Shown here piece after piece: positions 22,551 through 34,160 of a DNA stretch of 64,000 nt; the stretch's first letter is position 1; every line of letters starts with the position of its first letter. Below the pieces are notes generated by a model. That model was not told where the DNA came from and searched no databases. It worked only from the letters and a program-made list of their open reading frames with translations. The translations under genes were made by a program, and so were the position numbers. The stretch comes from Gnetum montanum (lineage: Eukaryota; Streptophyta; Gnetopsida; Gnetales; Gnetaceae), in the NCBI GenBank assembly GCA_015680685.1, contig MNCI01005810.1:1119112-1183111 (forward strand), written 5' to 3'.

Positions 22551-24575
22551 GTAATGGTAAGTATAGTTATAATCATTATACCTTGGCTTGATTAGAATAG
22601 ACTAGTTCATGATTGAATGGAAGCTATTGGAAATCACTAAAAATCCAAAAGAAATGTCCACTTAATCTTACAAGCTTGTTGAACTATAACATGTTGATTT
22701 TTTCTATTATTTTTAAAGTTTTTATTTGGTAAATCATGTTTTGGACTCTTAACTGGAATGTATTGATGCAAGTGGATTAAATTTTATGAATAAAATTCAT
22801 GGAGCAAAATCTTTTCATTGAACATTCATTGTGTTTCATATCATTTGGTATTGTTGCTTCCCTCTAAAATTATAAAGTCCAATTGCTTTTAGAAGATTTT
22901 TGATGTATGATAATTAAATCATGTGATGTAATTTTTCAAAAATAATTCCTTGAGCATATGAGTTATTTGCTATTTTTATCATTAGGTTCTACTAATGGAA
23001 TGCCTTTCTTTCAAAAAATTTATCTTGATATGGCATTCCAGATTTATGGAAACATCTCCTAGCTTTTGTGTATTTTTTATGTATATATATGTTTTCTTAT
23101 GTTGATTTTAAATTCTTATTTCAAGGTAGTTTGCCATGTTTTGGGATGTGTTAGACTTATTTTAACAAGTCAAGAAGTTTTCAGGGGCTATGATGGCTTA
23201 TTCCTGACCTAAAAATGAGCATCTTTATTTTTGGCCTTGGTACAATAAATGTCTAGTCTAACAGCAAGACATCTACTATTTATTCTAAGTCATCTCATAT
23301 GGATTTTAATGAATGTTTTAGCAAATAGATGCATTACCAAAGTTGAAGACTATAGTAGCTTCCCTTAAAAAAAAGGTGGGATTTGTTGTTAATTATCTAG
23401 GAGGAAATTACCTGCAATAAACATTAAAAATATTTTCATCTTATTTGTTGAAAGGATTCACTAATGGGAGAACTTAGTCTCCATACTTGATCTTAGAATT
23501 TTTGTGTAGCATGAAGATATTATAAGGCTCAAGGGAGAATACAAATCTCTCTATAATAGAAGCATTATGACCAAAGACTAGGAAGAAGAACATGCAAGTA
23601 TGTAGGAGGAGCATGTAACTCATCAACAATTATCATCTATAAGCCACCAATGTAGGCGGAGTCTTTTGAGGCTTTTAAAAAAAAGGCACTCATGTAGAAA
23701 TACTTCATATTTAAACTCACCCTCAGCTAAAAATGAGCAAGGAAGAGCTTATTCATCTTGTAATGTTGTAAAAGAGAACATTTATTAACTCCTTATCTAA
23801 TGATGAAATTTTATGGTGAAAGATCCTCATGTTTATATGCTTATTTTTTGACCTTTTATATGTTGAGAATATATCGTTTTAAGTACCTAAGGCCCTTATT
23901 GCAAATATGAGTTGAGAAGTACTAAAACAAATGTTCAAAGTCTCTTTTGGTAAGAAATGAGGTACATATATATTAACTATGTTTTTATGCTTAACCAGAT
24001 TTTCATATATTAGTTTATGATTTCATTTTTTTTCTTATGTGTTTGATCATTTGATATAATAAGATGTCTTTCCTTAAAATTGAATATGCATGTATTACCT
24101 ACCAAAAATTTGGTATGCCTAATCATGATATTTCAAAAGGAGGTAAATATTGGATGATTATAACACTATGAAATTTTGGTTATTCTAATGGCTTATTAAC
24201 TCAAAGGTAGTATGGGAAAGTAATTAATTGGATTTTCATCATTAGTGCTATGAAATTAATAAGATGTGTACCCTTCAAATAGTTCTCTTAAAAAATGATT
24301 TTATGTTATGCCCATTTATATCATGAAACATTTTTGTAGGTGTTTAGATTCTTTTGGATGCTAACCATACAAGGGAAGAGATTTATGTGATAATGGTTAT
24401 GCTTTTTATGCAATAGTGCTCCATAACTATATGTTTTTGTTATAAAATGATATATATTTAAGATAGAGGTTTATATGCATCATCATTTTTGGTCATGTCC
24501 AAAAAGGGGGAAAAGTAGCTTATGTATTATGATATTGTGATAAAGACTAATTTATTTTCTTAGGTTTTGGGCATT
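22551..24575 (+). other. internal non-coding part of the gag-only element
   Basis: AT-rich with no pol motif in any frame. At 23366-23386 a purine run followed by TGTTG resembles another polypurine tract and LTR start, and a CCTCA end occurs near 23831, so a truncated LTR could be embedded. That reading is weak. Confidence 0.5.
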
Positions 24576-24592
24576 ACCAAAAAGGGGAAGAT
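24576..24592 (+). other. polypurine tract of the gag-only element
   Basis: ACCAAAAAGGGGAAGAT sits directly before the 3' LTR. Confidence 0.75.
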
Positions 24593-25809
24593 TTTTGATC
24601 TCTTGGTATGTTAAAATATTAATGAAAATGAAGTACAAGGATGTTTATGTGGTTGTTGTATTTATAGGAGCAAGAGCAAATTACTCAAGGACTCACAAGC
24701 AAAGTCAAGATCATAAGAACTCAAGGGAGCATGAACGCTTACAAAGATTTCAAGTTGAATTTGTCTATTTGTGTTGATTTTTGTTGAGAAAAATTCTTGG
24801 ATATTTTAGCATGTTTTAGAGTGTTTCTAGCTCATTTTGATGAGTCTAGGAGGTTATAGGATCTGTGGGGACTTTTTTGGAGGCATCCAAAGTCTCCCAA
24901 CATCAAAACGAATAGTTTCATTTTTAGCCCCTACAGAAAAGATGTCTTCCAAAAATAGTAGATAATTTGCTAGAATTGAAGATCTAGAAAGACTTCTCTT
25001 ACAAATAGTAGAAATCTCCCCTATGCAAAAATATGTCTTTCATTGGATAGAGACATGTTCTCATAATGGAGATTTTAGAAAGATATCTTTCTCAGACAAA
25101 GACATCTTTCTAACATAGAAGGAAAAAATAGAAAGACGTCTCATGCATGAAGAAGACATCTTCCATGATTGTTAGTGACCATTTCCTAATTATTGTATGA
25201 GTTCGAAGATGGATTTAGAAACATGGTAGCTATAAGAAGACATGATATGCATTGGAAAAAGTGCTAGCTTGGATACAATAATTGTATAATCAATTGTCAA
25301 TCATTGTAAACTTCGTTGCTTCTCATTGTTCTATCTTTTGATTATTGTAAAGTGTGTTTTACCTCAAAGTACAAGGATTAGAAAACTAAGTTTGATTCAT
25401 CCTTTGTAATTATTCTTCTTTGTTGCCTTGTGGGGTTGATGTGCTTCTTATGGGAAGACATCTTGCTTGATCTTATTAAGATCCTAAGGGATTGAGTTAT
25501 TGGTGTTGCAACACAACACTCTAGAGTAGAGCTCAAGATTGTAAAGGTTGTGGAAGCCTGGAAAACACATTTCAAGTCTAATGGAACCTTGTGAGGTGGA
25601 GTGGTGGTTGTTGTGACATAACACTCTAGAGAAGGACTTGAAGATTGTATAGGGTGTGGATTCTTCAAACCACATTTGAGAGGTCCAGGGTCCAGAGGTG
25701 TGCTTGTGAACTACCCTTTGAGTGTGGACTACCCATGTTGGGGAACCACATTAAAATTGGTTTGTACTTATTCATTTCACACCCCCCCTTCTAAGTTCAA
25801 CGATCTTCA
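24593..25809 (+). repeat. 3' LTR of the gag-only element
   Basis: It begins TTTTGATCTCTTGGTATG, with the terminal TG decayed to TT, and ends CGATCTTCA. It pairs with 19796-21039. Confidence 0.85.
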
Positions 25810-25885
25810 AAACACATGGCTTGCCATGGCCTAAAACTAGCAAAACACATGGCTAGATATGGCCTAAATCTAGCAACACTTTTTA
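25810..25885 (-). repeat. AGTTTT stem-loop repeats, right spacer, continued
   Basis: Two or three more units, on the minus strand AGTTTTAGGCCATGGCAAGC and AGATTTAGGCCATATCTAGC, complete the array interrupted at 19795. The arms are GGC/GCC here. Confidence 0.65.
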
Positions 25886-26023
25886 TAACCTAGTTTACAT
25901 TATTACATTATAACAACATAATTTAATCAATGTCTCTTATGACATAAAAAAATGTAAAACATATAAAAAAAATTAAAATTTAAAGATAATAATTAAAATG
26001 TATGTAACACATAGCCATGGTTA

Positions 26024-26028
26024 CATAG
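26024..26028. other. target-site duplication of the Athila-like element, left copy
   Basis: CATAG precedes the LTR start at 26029 and recurs at 53194-53198, directly after the other LTR. The match is exact and five bases long, as expected for Ty3/gypsy integrases. Confidence 0.9.
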
Positions 26029-26773
26029 TGATGAGTTGCCAGGTACCCCTACACTCAACCATATGAATACAAGTGTTTCATGCATGATCAGGTCAAACTC
26101 CAGGAACCAAGTGCTTATGCACCTTAATGGAACACTCATGGTTAATCAATCGTTGTCTTTCCAAACTTACTTGTATTGTCATGGTTGTATGGTTAAGTAA
26201 GCTTGAGGTATATGATTTTTATAGCTTTTGTATTTTTTATGTCTTCTGTTAATAAAGGAGAGGGAGAGAGAATTAAGTGGCTAACTTACATTAACTATTC
26301 ATTAACTAGTTTCTAAATGTTCCTAACACCAGTATCCGTTCCCACTTGCCATACACATCCTGAACTAGTGCAACACTGCTGGGATTATGAAACGCTAATC
26401 GTTACTAGGTTATCAAGTGCTACATGCATGCTCAAAGCAGTCGTACTGAGTGTATTTAAATAAGGGGGTTGAAGGTTGAGAGAGATATTAATTAACTAGG
26501 AAAGTGTTAAATAATCATTAATTACTAATTAGCTTAATTTGTATGCTGCAAGGTTTATCATAAAGTTCATCTTTATTATGCTCAGGTACAAATTGCTCGA
26601 ATAAAGATCCATTTACTCTATGAATCCTACTGCAAGCACACAGAAATAATTCTAACTCTGGAATGACAAAACTACAAGAATTTGGCTAAGGGTCTAAATC
26701 TAACTGTGTANCAGTCAATAATCCCATACCTTCCCAATATTGTGTAAGGAACTTAAGGACAAGTTTTCATTTA

Positions 26774-26785
26774 GTCATGGGGGTA
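26774..26785 (+). other. polypurine tract of the Athila-like element, inside the inverted contig
   Basis: TCATGGGGGTA precedes TGATGAACC, the LTR start in sense orientation. It reads on the plus strand only because the contig is reversed; the element itself is on minus. Confidence 0.65.
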
Positions 26786-26826
26786 TGATGAACCGCAATA
26801 TTGTGTACGCGATATCATAGCCACCA

Positions 26827-26852
26827 CACAATATCACATACGTGATATTGTG
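26827..26852. repeat. perfect inverted repeat in the LTR
   Basis: CACAATATCAC and GTGATATTGTG form an 11-bp stem around ATAC. Related but less perfect copies lie at 53117-53180 in the partner LTR. The position is near the sense-strand start of the LTR, where promoter elements lie. Confidence 0.65.
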
Positions 26853-26962
26853 TCCTACCTCATCTTCTATAAATAAGAGGTGGCACCTTTGGTTCTACAC
26901 AGTTAGATTTAGACCCTTAGCCAAATTCTTGTAGTTTTGTCATTCCAGAGTTAGAATTATTN

Positions 26963-28689
26963 AATTGTCCATCCATAGCCACACCATCAATCTTGTTCCT
27001 TGCACAACCATTCCAACATGAGTCCATCCTAAGTGTTTCCTCCAGGTCTAGTCCATTGCTATATGATTGCCATCTACACACACAACACAGTCACATGTGA
27101 GCAAGGATAAGTAAATCACAATACAATTGATACCTTTCCTTGGTGTAAGGTCCATTGGCTGAGTTGTGATATGGCCAATATGGATTCTAGAGATATAACA
27201 CTGGTGACTACCCAAGGTGTAGGGTTTAAGAAGAATTGAAAAAATTGGACTAGGGCCCCCATGACTAAGAGCGATCCTCCAGTAGCGATGGAATGGAAAA
27301 AGATAAGGAATAAGAAATATGGAGAAAAAGAAATAATGGAAATGCTAATAAAATGAATGTCAAAGATGGGAATGAACAAAACAAATGTTGATTGCGAAAA
27401 TGTTTAAGGGAAAGAAGTTAACTGATGCACCAAATAGGAATGCCAGTGGATCCTCCCCAAAGTAGGCTCATGCCCTTTATGCCCTGACAAACCCACATTC
27501 AAAGGGTCTGTAGGCTCTGGAAATGTCATTTGAAAGCAAGAGTTAAAGTCTTAACCATAAGACTTCACCAAAGAGAAAACAATGCATCAACCAAAATATA
27601 GACTACAGATACAACTGGAAATGAAGTTGGAAATGGAGAAAGAATGATGGGGAGAAGAGAATGGAATGGAGTCCCAATAACAAGGTGGTGTACATCCCCT
27701 TGTGTATGTATGGTTAATGTGACTGAGTAGATCTCATTCCAAATCTAGCCTCAAACAATCCACATCCAGTGACTTCGCATTAATACACTTGGCCAATCCA
27801 TCCACTTGAAGTAACAAGAATGCTTCCACCAAAGAGTCACCACCATTCCGAGGAAAATGAGATAGGGAGAAGTTAGGAAGCGAGAAAGGGCCTTAGTTAG
27901 AGGGAACATGTTTGCTTAGTTTCATAACTAGTGCTTGTAGCCCAGATGATTATTTTGTCTAAGGGGTGTGCTTTGAATTCTCACTAATTTTTTTTTTTGC
28001 TTTTGCATGAGAACCACACCATGCAAAGACTTATTTTTATTGGCTCAGCTTCCCAAGAGAGACCATAGAAATTCATGGATGCATGGATGATGTGGACTCA
28101 TTGCCTATTATATCAAAAGAACCATATCTTAGTATCAACAGCATAACTCAAAGGTAAAAACCAAACATTAGCAATCAATGCAATACTGTTCATACCACCA
28201 TCATGAGCACTTATTAGGGATGAATATAACAAAACAAAAACAACAAACAAAAAAAAAACAAAAACAAAGAAAAACAAAACAATAGAAAAGAAACAAAAAA
28301 TAAACAATCACACAAAGAAATGAGAAAGTATAAACAATGTTGCAAAAAAAGAAATTAAAGAAAAGTGTAAAAACAAAATGTGTAAAAAAAAAACTTAAAA
28401 AAGAACTAAGGGGTTCAAATGGATAGCAGAGGTGGCCATCTCCCCCATGAGTGAGTTGGAAGGAGGAGATTTGAAAAAGTGAGCAGGGTCATCCCTTCTC
28501 AGAGGTATTATGTGCACTGGCCATTCTAAATTTATGGAAGGGTTTGGTCTATTGCACATTGACTAAAAATCTCTTATTAGGGCTCTTAGGTTTTTATATG
28601 GTCATAGCCCTTGAAGGAAAGGTTATATGAATAATGTAAGGTCCTTCCCACAGTGTTTGAAATTTTGTGCATTGTGGCACATGTGTGGG
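26963..28689 (-). other. 3' non-coding region of the Athila-like element
   Basis: No recognised domain is present. Athila relatives often carry an env-like frame here. On minus a stretch from about 27895 to 27590 stays open apart from one TGA but shows no recognisable motif. 28200-28400 is an A-rich low-complexity tract. Confidence 0.5.
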
Positions 28690-29640
28690 GTTCTAGTAGA
28701 GAACCTTATCTCTTGGTTGATACTTAACCTTTAGAATCTTCATGTCATGACGTTGCTTGTTATATGCCTTGTGCAACTCATTTGAGGACAGGGCATCTAA
28801 TTGATTTTTATCTAGCACGTTTAAAGTTGCCAACCTTTGTTTTTGTGCTATATCAAGATCGAGGTGGAGGTCACAAGCCATTGATAGTGTACGGAGCTCG
28901 GTGTGAATCGAAAGCATTGGAAGCTTTCCGTACACTAAATCATAGGGAGAGTATCCTATAGGGAGTTTCTAGGTGGAGTGGTATGCCCAAAGAGCATCGT
29001 TCAGTTTAGTGCTCCAAGCTCACCTATACTTGCTAATTGTCCTAGTTAATATTTTAGTGATCTCCTTGTTGGTGACCTCAGCTTGTTCATTAGCTTGGGG
29101 GTGATAAGGTGTAGTCAATTTATGTTCAACCCCTAAGCATTGCATTAACTTTCAAAAAGTTGCACCTGTGAAGTGTGTTCCATTATCCAAAATAAGTGCA
29201 CGTGGCACACCAAACCTATTTACAATTTGTTATTGCAAAAATTGTATAGCTGTAGATGATGTGTAGTCTTTAACAATAGCTACTTCAGCCATTTTGTTAG
29301 ATAGTCTATGGCAAATACAATGTAAGATTTTCCATTGGACATTGGTGTAATGGGCCCTATAAAGTCTATTTCCAAAATTTCGAAGGGTTCTAATGGTTGA
29401 ATCCATTGTTGCAAATCCTTCATTTTAGCAGTCATTTTCCCATCACATTGACAGTGCTCACAAGACTAGACAAATTGATGGGCATCCTGAAATAATGTTG
29501 GCCAGTAATATCCTATGAGCAAGATCTTAATAGCCGTTCATCTCCCTGCATAGTGACCCCCACAAGGGCCCTCATGAGCATCTTCGAGAACTCTTAGTTG
29601 GTCTACCTCAGGCACGTACCATCAAACCAAGCCATAAGGA
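28690..29640 (-). pseudogene. integrase of the Athila-like element
   Basis: In sense order: a zinc-binding region (HEGPCGGHYAG, then CEHCQ), EIDFIGPITPMSNGKSYIV with the first Asp, ALILDNGTHFTGA with the second, and PYHPQANEQAEVTNKEITK with the Glu, so the D-D-E residues survive. LVYGKLPMLSIHTEL and KVKYQPRDKVLY form the C-terminal part (28935-28693). Stops such as the one in the STWKLP region break the frame. Confidence 0.85.
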
Positions 29641-29867
29641 CACACTTTGTAAAGTTGTTCATTGATCTCCATGAAGTACTTCTCTTTGTAAAGAAACTAT
29701 TATTTCTTCCTAAAGTCTAGCTCCTATGGTGTTTGTTGAGTAAGGAGATAGATGAGAATGCTACTATACCAGTTTGTCTCTGTGGGTAGTTGGTTATTCA
29801 TTACACCGGCAAAGAGGGCTTGATCAGGAAAATAATCAGACATTACATATTTATCCTCTTTGTTATC

Positions 29868-30227
29868 CTAGTGCAACCAAGATAAATGATCTGCAACTAT
29901 GTTCTTGGTGCCTTTTTGATCGATCATCATTAGATCGAACTCCTGTAGAATTACCATCCATTGTATAATACGAGGGCTAATAGTTGGCTTGTTCATGAGA
30001 AACCAAATTGCACTATGATCCATGTGGATGAACACTTTGTAGCCTAACACATAGTGCCTAAACTTATCCAATGCAAACATTACAGTCATTAATTCTTTCT
30101 TTGTAGTTGTGTAGTTAAGTTGTGCACCAATGATACTTCTACTTACATAGTGGATGTAGTAAGGGAATTTTTGGTCATCTAACTGTGTAAGTACATCTCC
30201 TAAGGCATAATTGGACATGTCAGTCAT
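29868..30227 (-). pseudogene. RNase H of the Athila-like element
   Basis: The open stretch carries YALGDVLTQLDDQKFPYYIH, YTTTKKELMTVMFALDKFRH (Glu helix) and YKVFIHMDHSAIWFLMNK. The usual leading Asp lies at the N-terminus (MTDMSNYALG), where D-A-S-x-x-A is expected. It ends in NIVADHLSWLH, the normal domain end. Confidence 0.85.
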
Positions 30228-30245
30228 AATGTGAAATAGTCTGGA

Positions 30246-30756
30246 CTAATCAAGAGCTTGTAGAATGGGAGTTTCTACTAGCTTCCATTTCAGGGTTTGG
30301 AATGCTCGTTCACATTCCCTGGTCCACTCAAAAGATATTTCCTTCTTTATTAGCTCTACCAACAGTTTGGAAATCTTGGAGAAGTTCTCAGTGAATCTCC
30401 CATAGTAGCCAGTGTGTCCAAGGAATGACCAAATGTCTTTAACAGTTTCTGGTTGATGGGTGATTCCTTGGATAACCCTAATTTTATTTGGGTCTACCTC
30501 TATTCTTGCATGTGAAATATTATGCCCAAGTACTATGCCTTCTTGGACCATTAAATGGATTTTCTTCTAGTTGAGCCTTAGATTGGTTTCTACGCATCTT
30601 TTCAATACTTGCTCTAATCGGTCCAAGGCTTGATCAAAACTTGTTCCGTAGGTGGAGAAGTCATCCATAAAGACTTCCACTTTGTTTACTATCTGCTGTA
30701 GGAATATGCTTAGAAATAGGCATTGAAATGTGGTAGGAGCATTACATAAGCCAAAC
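30246..30756 (-). pseudogene. reverse transcriptase of the Athila-like element, C-terminal half
   Basis: FGLCNAPTTFQ leads to FMDDFSTYG (the catalytic x-x-D-D), then MVQEGIVLGHNISHARIEVD and GHTGYYGRFTENFSKIS of the thumb and connection. The frame stops abruptly at 30757, where the LTR of the nested element begins. The upstream half resumes at 48314. Confidence 0.9.
30752..30756. other. target-site duplication of the nested Tat-like element, left copy
   Basis: CAAAC at 30752-30756 equals CAAAC at 48314-48318. With one copy removed the interrupted reverse transcriptase frame is continuous. Confidence 0.92.
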
Positions 30757-32559
30757 TGTACCATCCAAAATCATCGGTGAGAGGCTGGAATGAACAAACA
30801 CCAAGAGATCTACGGATGAAATAGTAAGATCCTACCTTCGCCTAAGGGCAAGCTGGAAATCAACGGAGGCAGAGTGCCTTGAATGGTCTGCACATGGATC
30901 AAACGAGAACTTCCTTGAATGTATGCAATTGCGATGCGTTGGGTTATACGTAAACAAATGCAAAAATGAATGTAAACGAATGAAAGTGAATGTAAACTGT
31001 TTAAATGATAAATAATGAAAATAGGAAAAATGTGAACTGGAACAATAATGTAAACTGTAAGAATATGGAAAATAATGTAAGCTATTTATATTGGTAAATA
31101 ATTAGAATGTGCACTGGTCAGAACGTAATTGTGGAGTGGTAGCAAGGTGGATGTTTAGCCCCGATGGATGTCAACGGATGCTGGGAAGATGTAGGTTTTG
31201 GATTGCAAGTGTACAATGTCCAAGTATGTATGAAGCCTAGTGTATGAGATTGCTACCCAAATTTCTTAAGTGTGTGAGATTCAAATTTTTTGAACCATCA
31301 TCTAGTGGAAAAATAGGAGATTTATAGGATTTTAGGCATGAGATTCGGATCTGGGAGAAGATCAGTGGCTGCGGGGTGAGAAAACTTTGGATTGGGTAAC
31401 AGGTGTGTGCATTGACCAGATGCACGAAATGTTACAATGTACAACATGAAGCATGACCAAGATCTCTTACATTGACGTGTGTAATCCACAACATAAGAGC
31501 TTGATACGCTGAAAAATGCAAAATGTACAAAGAATGCTAAAGTACAAGAGTGGATCTGGGTGTCTGGCCTCTAGATTTGTAGTTCTGTGCTATTTTTGTG
31601 CTACCAAAGCCTCTAGTGTACATGAATCTAGCTCTAATGTGTTCACAGCCTATTCTGGAATTAGCATCTGGCATCCAACATCCAATGTCCAACATATGAA
31701 AGTGTTTACGCTGGTTTAAGCTGCTGGAAGCATGCCAGCGTGACTAACAGCGTATGACCTGAAAAGAGTGCATTTTGAACCCATTTTTGACATGTGAGAC
31801 CCATTTTCAGAGTGGATCTACATGCCATAGATCATGAGGGTTATGTGTGCCAAATTTGGGCTAATTTGGATGTCTTTTTAGCACTTTTTTGGTTGATGAC
31901 GCTGGGCATTACGCTGTGCAGCATTTGAAAAAGTAACCCTAGCATCACCAAGTGTTTCTACCCTTTTTTGAGCTTATTTTTGTATGATGATGCCTGTTTG
32001 ATGTTTCTTGACTACTGCTTGCTCTCCAAGGTGGCCTAGGTGCAAATTTTGACTCCATTTGGCTGCCATTTTGGGTTTGTTTGGGTTTGTTATGCTATTC
32101 ATGTGCTGTGCAGCGTCTGAAAAAGTAACCCCAGCGTCACCAAGTCAAAATGGCATATTTGAGGCTCAAATTTGAAGTTTTTAAATCTTGGGAGTTACTA
32201 GGGGCCTTGGTGAAGGTCATGGGGGATCCTTGTGCTCGATTTTGGCCTATTTTAACTCATTTTTAGGACTCCAAAAGTTGGTGACGTTGATCCTTACGCT
32301 GTGCACCGCCTAAAAAATAACCCCAACGTCACCAAGTCAAAATGGCATATTTGAGGCACAAATGTTGGTTTTTTGGAGGCTGGGAGTTGGTGCAATCACC
32401 TATGGGCCCCAATGGAAACTTGCCTATTAAATCGTGAACCATCAGTGGCTGTTTCGGAGGCCTCCAAGTTTGGTCGTGTTGTATTCATGCTTGGATAGCT
32501 GCATGACTTAGCTTGAATCTTGTCTGAAAGTGCTAGGCCAAAATTTTGTGGTGTTTTCA
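30757..32559 (-). repeat. 3' LTR of the Tat-like element
   Basis: It reads TGTACCATCC to GTGGTGTTTTCA on plus. It holds three units of about 192 bp, each with a CACCAAG end (31946, 32138, 32330). In its first 104 bases it differs from the partner at 14 sites, all transitions by hand count. Confidence 0.92.
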
Positions 32560-32867
32560 TTGGGCCCTCTTTGTTGAAGCCTGGAGGAATCTACCTAAGA
32601 GGCTTCATCAAGAAAGTACAAAACACCACAAGCAACCGGGTATCAAGCATTATTCTTTGGCACTTGGCCAGATGTCATCGCACTGTGTTCAGAAGTAAAT
32701 AGGATCGGGAAATGAGGTTTTGAGATGTATAGGGAGAAGGTTTGTTACTGTGAGATCGGGGATTGATGAAGGGATGATTTTTTTTAACTATGGAAAGGGG
32801 AATTCTCTTGTGTGAACACATCATGTTGGTCGTTGTCAATAGCCAGTATCTAGCAGACTTGGGACCA

Positions 32868-33168
32868 AGGCATGGGATGTGCGTCCTTTGGAGGAACGAG
32901 ACTCTTGTATCCTATTTAAGAGAACTCGTTGTGAAAACCAAAGCCATGAGATGAGGTGATGCGTTCTTTGGAGAAATAGGACCCTCGTTGAGTGTCAAAG
33001 GGAACCCGTTGTCCAACAGCCAAAGCCATGCGATGAGGTGATGTGTTCTTTGGAGAAATAGGACCCTTGTTGAGTGTTAAAGGGAACCCGTTGTTCAACA
33101 GCCAAAGCCACGCGATGAGGTGATGCATTCTTTGGAGAAATAGGATCCTTGTTGAGTGTCAAAGGGAA
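32868..33168. repeat. 82-bp tandem repeat, three clear units plus one decayed
   Basis: GATGAGGTGATG followed by TTCTTTGGAGAAATAGGA recurs at 32951, 33033 and 33115, a period of 82. A weaker unit precedes at about 32868. The array runs into the gap at 33169. Confidence 0.9.
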
Positions 33169-33250
33169 NNNNNNNNNNNNNNNNNNNNNNNNNNNNNNNN
33201 NNNNNNNNNNNNNNNNNNNNNNNNNNNNNNNNNNNNNNNNNNNNNNNNNN
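33169..33250. other. assembly gap, 82 N
   Basis: The gap length equals the repeat period next to it, which may be chance or may reflect a collapsed repeat unit. Confidence 1.
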
Positions 33251-33784
33251 TTTGAACAGATCTCTCTTTCAATGTTATACTCGTGCTCATGTGCTTGTAT
33301 CTATTTCATGTGTTGTGCTGTGTGTTGCAACTACTTTGAGAGTTATAGTGTGCAATCATGTGTTCAGAGTTTTGGGGTGATTGGGATGTATTTAAGAAAT
33401 GTAACTGAACAGAGTAGAGAGAACATGCTAGGGAATGAGGAACATTTGGGGAACTGGGAATGTACTTGTGAACGGTTTGATTAACCTAGTTACATGCCTT
33501 AGGAACAATGTGGTACCTCATCACCGTGATGAAGCGTATCCGTGTACGAACACTTCTAGGTATCATCCTGCAAATACAACTCCAAGAAGACAAGAAAACC
33601 ATGAGTGTGGTGAGTTAGCTTAACACTTTAAACATGGATGCAACCGATGGGATGGAGACACCGCGTGCAATCACAGGTAAACAAAATTGAGTAGCAATAA
33701 TGTTGTTAGAGTCCATGTGATGAATTCATGTAGCAGGTTGATGAAGACATGCCATTTGATTACAACAACAGATTAGTAGGTCTG

Positions 33785-34140
33785 TGTTGAAGTTTCCAGT
33801 TTATAGTCTTGGCGAACTTTTGTGGATTAGTTTTGTGTCATAACCCATTGGACATTTCCAGTTTAGCGTTGTAGAAAACAGTGCAATGCTAGTTTATAGT
33901 CGTGGCGGACTATGGAGAGGCGAGCTAGTTTATAGTCTTAGCAGACTCTAGCAGATGAGAATGTGGTAGTTTATTGTCATTCCAGACGATCTGTTGTATC
34001 AATTTTAGGTCATGATGCTAGGACCATTCTGTGGTATCAGTTTATCGTCATGATTCCAGGATGAATCTGTGGTATTAGTTTACCATCATGATTCCAGGAC
34101 GAGTCTGTGGTATCAGTTTACCGTCATGAGGCCAGGATGA
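33785..34140 (+). repeat. AGTTTA stem-loop repeats in the 3' UTR
   Basis: About nine units of 35-45 bp share AGTTTA followed by short arms: GTC/GAC in AGTTTATAGTCGTGGCGGAC and AGTTTATTGTCATTCCAGAC, and GGTC/GACC in another. The last three units, with GTATCAGTTTACCGTCATGA, are the most alike. They lie directly 3' of the pol frame. Confidence 0.75.
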
Positions 34141-34160
34141 ATGCATACCTTAGGATTTGT

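Larger units (their letters stand above)
19796..25809 (+). mobile_element. gag-only copia-type retrotransposon (TR-GAG type), 6.0 kb
   Basis: LTRs of about 1.24 and 1.22 kb (19796-21039 and 24593-25809), a Met-type primer site, a copia-like gag with a CCHC knuckle and a polypurine tract are present. The 2.0 kb between gag and the 3' LTR holds no protease, integrase, reverse transcriptase or RNase H trace. It would need enzymes from a partner element. It lies inside the stem-loop repeat array; the flanks AAATT and AAACA are not a clean target duplication, possibly through decay. Confidence 0.75.
26029..26961 (-). repeat. 3' LTR of the Athila-like element, misassembled
   Basis: 26029-26710 aligns in order with 52388-53090. 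The remaining LTR sequence is present but reversed, inside 26786-26961. Putting 26712-26961 back in the other orientation and removing the 66-bp overlap gives an LTR of about 792 bp, close to the 806 bp of its partner, ending TTCATCA like the partner. Confidence 0.85.
26645..26961. other. inverted contig bounded by single Ns
   Basis: The 66 bases at 26645-26710 and those at 26896-26961 are exact reverse complements. N bases sit at 26711 and 26962. The partner LTR shows the same sequence without inversion, so 26712-26961 was placed in the wrong orientation. Confidence 0.9.
32560..34160 (-). other. 3' UTR of the Tat-like element
   Basis: Non-coding. CCCAA next to the LTR with AAAGAGGGCC before it is a plausible polypurine tract on minus (32560-32573). 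Two tandem arrays fill much of the rest and are listed separately. Repeat-rich 3' UTRs are known in Ogre-type elements as seeds of satellites. Confidence 0.75.

Noticed and set aside
27116-27379. 87-codon hydrophobic minus-strand frame considered as a membrane protein
   Set aside because: Hydrophobicity follows from A/G-rich plus-strand low complexity; no conserved motif.
32868-33168. Regular 82-bp repeats considered as a CRISPR-like array
   Set aside because: Whole units repeat with no unique spacers, and they lie in a plant retrotransposon 3' UTR.
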